The translations under genes and the position numbers were made by a program. From Helopsaltes ochotensis (lineage: Eukaryota; Chordata; Aves; Passeriformes; Locustellidae), in contig VXBM01000130.1 of assembly GCA_013400155.1 (NCBI GenBank), positions 877,303 through 941,302 of the forward strand: 64,000 bases of DNA. Direction: 5' to 3'. A model generated the notes under the pieces. It had not been told where the DNA came from. It did no database searches and worked only from the letters and a program-made list of their open reading frames with translations. Shown piece after piece: positions 62,562 to 64,000 of this stretch. Position 1 is the first letter of the stretch; every line of letters begins with the position of its first letter.

Positions 62562-62820
62562 ATATCACAGAACTATACAATATCCTGAGTTGTGAGGGAC
62601 CCACACAATGATCACTGTCTTGGTCCTGAAGAGGACAGGCCCAAAATCCAGACTATGTGCTGAGAGCCCTGTCCAAACACATCTGGAACTCTGTCAGGCT
62701 TGGTGCTGTGACCACTCCTCTAGGAAACCTGTTCCAGTGCCCAAACATCCTCTGGGTGAAGAGCCTCATATCATACTCAAAGCATTCTCAGCTTGTACCC
62801 CTGAAATATCTGATTCTTTT
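62562..62820 (-). repeat. CR1 LINE fragment, about 250 bp of 3' UTR and 3' ORF2 end
   Basis: This is the longest CR1 copy seen. Read on the plus strand it starts atatcacagaactatac and continues gttgtgagggacccacacaa. It then carries the CR1 blocks caggcttggtgctgtgacca, ctgttccagtgcccaaacat and cctctgggtgaagagcct, all in consensus order for a reverse-complemented element. The open frame at 62608-62847 is this repeat read backwards and is not a gene. Confidence 0.92.
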
Positions 62821-64000
62821 CTTGAAGGAACAATAGAAAGCCAATAATGGCAACCAATTTTTTTTTGTTTATTGTAGGTGCACATCAAACAGTTTTCAAG
62901 TTCTTTGTACTATGTATACAAAATATAGGAGGCTCCTAGCTGAATGTTAGGCATGCTGTTACAACTGAAATCCCTCAGTCTTCCAACTAAACAAAAGCAA
63001 CAGTACACCAAAACCATTAATATGATACTCTAAATAATACTTACCAATCATCAGATGGCTTGTGAAACCTCCAAGAGCTGAAACTAAACAACCTGTTTGA
63101 AAGGGTATTTGTGAAAAACAACATTCCTGAGTACAGCATTAGTCTAAAAAAAAAAATATCTTGGCAGGGCACAGGTGAGGAGAAGCAGCCATATACCTGT
63201 TAGGTGCCTTTTTATAGCTATTAGCCTAATTGTCTCTAAATGTGAATGAAAATCCAAGTAAATGTTTTCCAGCTGAGAATGGAGACAAAGATTTTTCATG
63301 TGTTAAAGGAACAGCTGTGTTGAGAAAGAATCAATTTAAATAATCCCATGTCTTCTCAGAAGCAACATATCTTCCACCAACCTCATACATTTGTAGTACA
63401 ATGCCTATTAAAGGAAAACTTGCACACAGAGAAATTTTGCAGTAGACTATTTATATAAAGAAAAAATGCTTAGCTATTACTTCACTTTGCTTGTTAGACT
63501 TTTCTTGTTCATAGTATCTTGCAGTGATCATAATTCAACAGCAATTACATCATAGCATCTTGCTATGGAGAATGTTATGAGGTTATTTCACTAAAATGCA
63601 AAGTAGTTGAAAGCTGATTTTTTATAAAGGAGGAGGTCACCAACCTCAAAGTTGAAAATTCCTGTAATTGAGTTAAAAGTGTCGAAGAAAATTGTTACAC
63701 TGGAAAAAAACCAGCAAAGGGAAAGAAAGTACTTTGTAAGTGACATTTTAAAACAGAGACATGGTCTTAACTAAATTCAGAGTTCAGAAATTGCCTCTTT
63801 TAAAAAATAATATACTGACATCTATTTAAAATAGTTGAAAGATCATCAAGAAGCATCAAAAGAGCAAGCATTAGTAGAAATGTCCCTGTTTAGAGCAAAT
63901 GAATTTAGTTAATGGGTCTATTTGTAATGGGCATCAAATTGAATGTACTTTGCTAAAGGGAATTGAATAGAGATATCTAACTTGAAAGGTTTCAAAGTTC
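62821..64000. other. Intergenic DNA at the right edge
   Basis: AT-rich unique DNA beyond the CR1 copy. The only item noted is a 48-bp minus-strand exon-like segment at 63092-63045, discussed under findings. Otherwise I see nothing here. Confidence 0.6.

Noticed and set aside
62608..62847. A 79-codon plus-strand open frame
   Set aside because: It is a CR1 LINE fragment read on its complementary strand.
1..64000. Bacterial-type systems, CRISPR arrays, tRNA or rRNA genes, intact retroviruses
   Set aside because: None of the diagnostic structures (spaced identical repeats, cloverleaf genes, LTR pairs with gag/pol frames) was seen. The content is ordinary vertebrate intron and intergenic DNA.

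Overview
This window is vertebrate nuclear DNA, almost certainly from a bird. It is AT-rich, has no operon-like coding density, and carries decayed CR1 LINE 3' ends with the avian-type terminus (ccaaaccattctatga or its complement). The only gene I recognise is RXFP1, the relaxin family peptide receptor 1, on the minus strand. Its first four coding exons lie at 29613-29661, 13334-13489, 1050-1154 and 142-247. They join in one frame through GT-AG splice sites and encode about the first 139 residues: a short signal peptide, the LDL-receptor class A module, the LDLa-LRR linker and the N-terminal cap of the leucine-rich-repeat domain. The rest of the receptor (LRRs, hinge, seven-transmembrane domain) lies beyond position 1.

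Layout: 1-29661 is the 5' part of RXFP1, with introns of about 0.8, 12.2 and 16.1 kb. About 29700-30010 is a GC-richer block just upstream of the start codon, the likely 5' UTR and promoter neighbourhood. From about 30010 to 64000 I recognise no gene; it looks like intergenic DNA upstream of RXFP1. It holds CR1 relics, two extreme poly(T) tracts (one in intron 1, interrupted by an N), A/C-rich and pyrimidine-rich low-complexity DNA, and a few short direct and inverted repeats.

I found no operon, CRISPR array, rRNA, tRNA or intact transposon, and nothing I would call a new biological system. The observations most worth checking are: a Gly-to-Glu change at the exon 2/3 junction, inside the linker motif used for relaxin signalling; a divergent RXFP1 N-terminus with an extra cysteine; a phase-compatible chain of unrecognised exon-like segments 1-4 kb upstream of RXFP1; a plus-strand exon-like pair inside intron 2; and the two giant homopolymers. 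Exon-like segments also occur by chance at an appreciable rate here, and I list background examples among the rejected items. Nearly all long open frames in the window look like chance frames.
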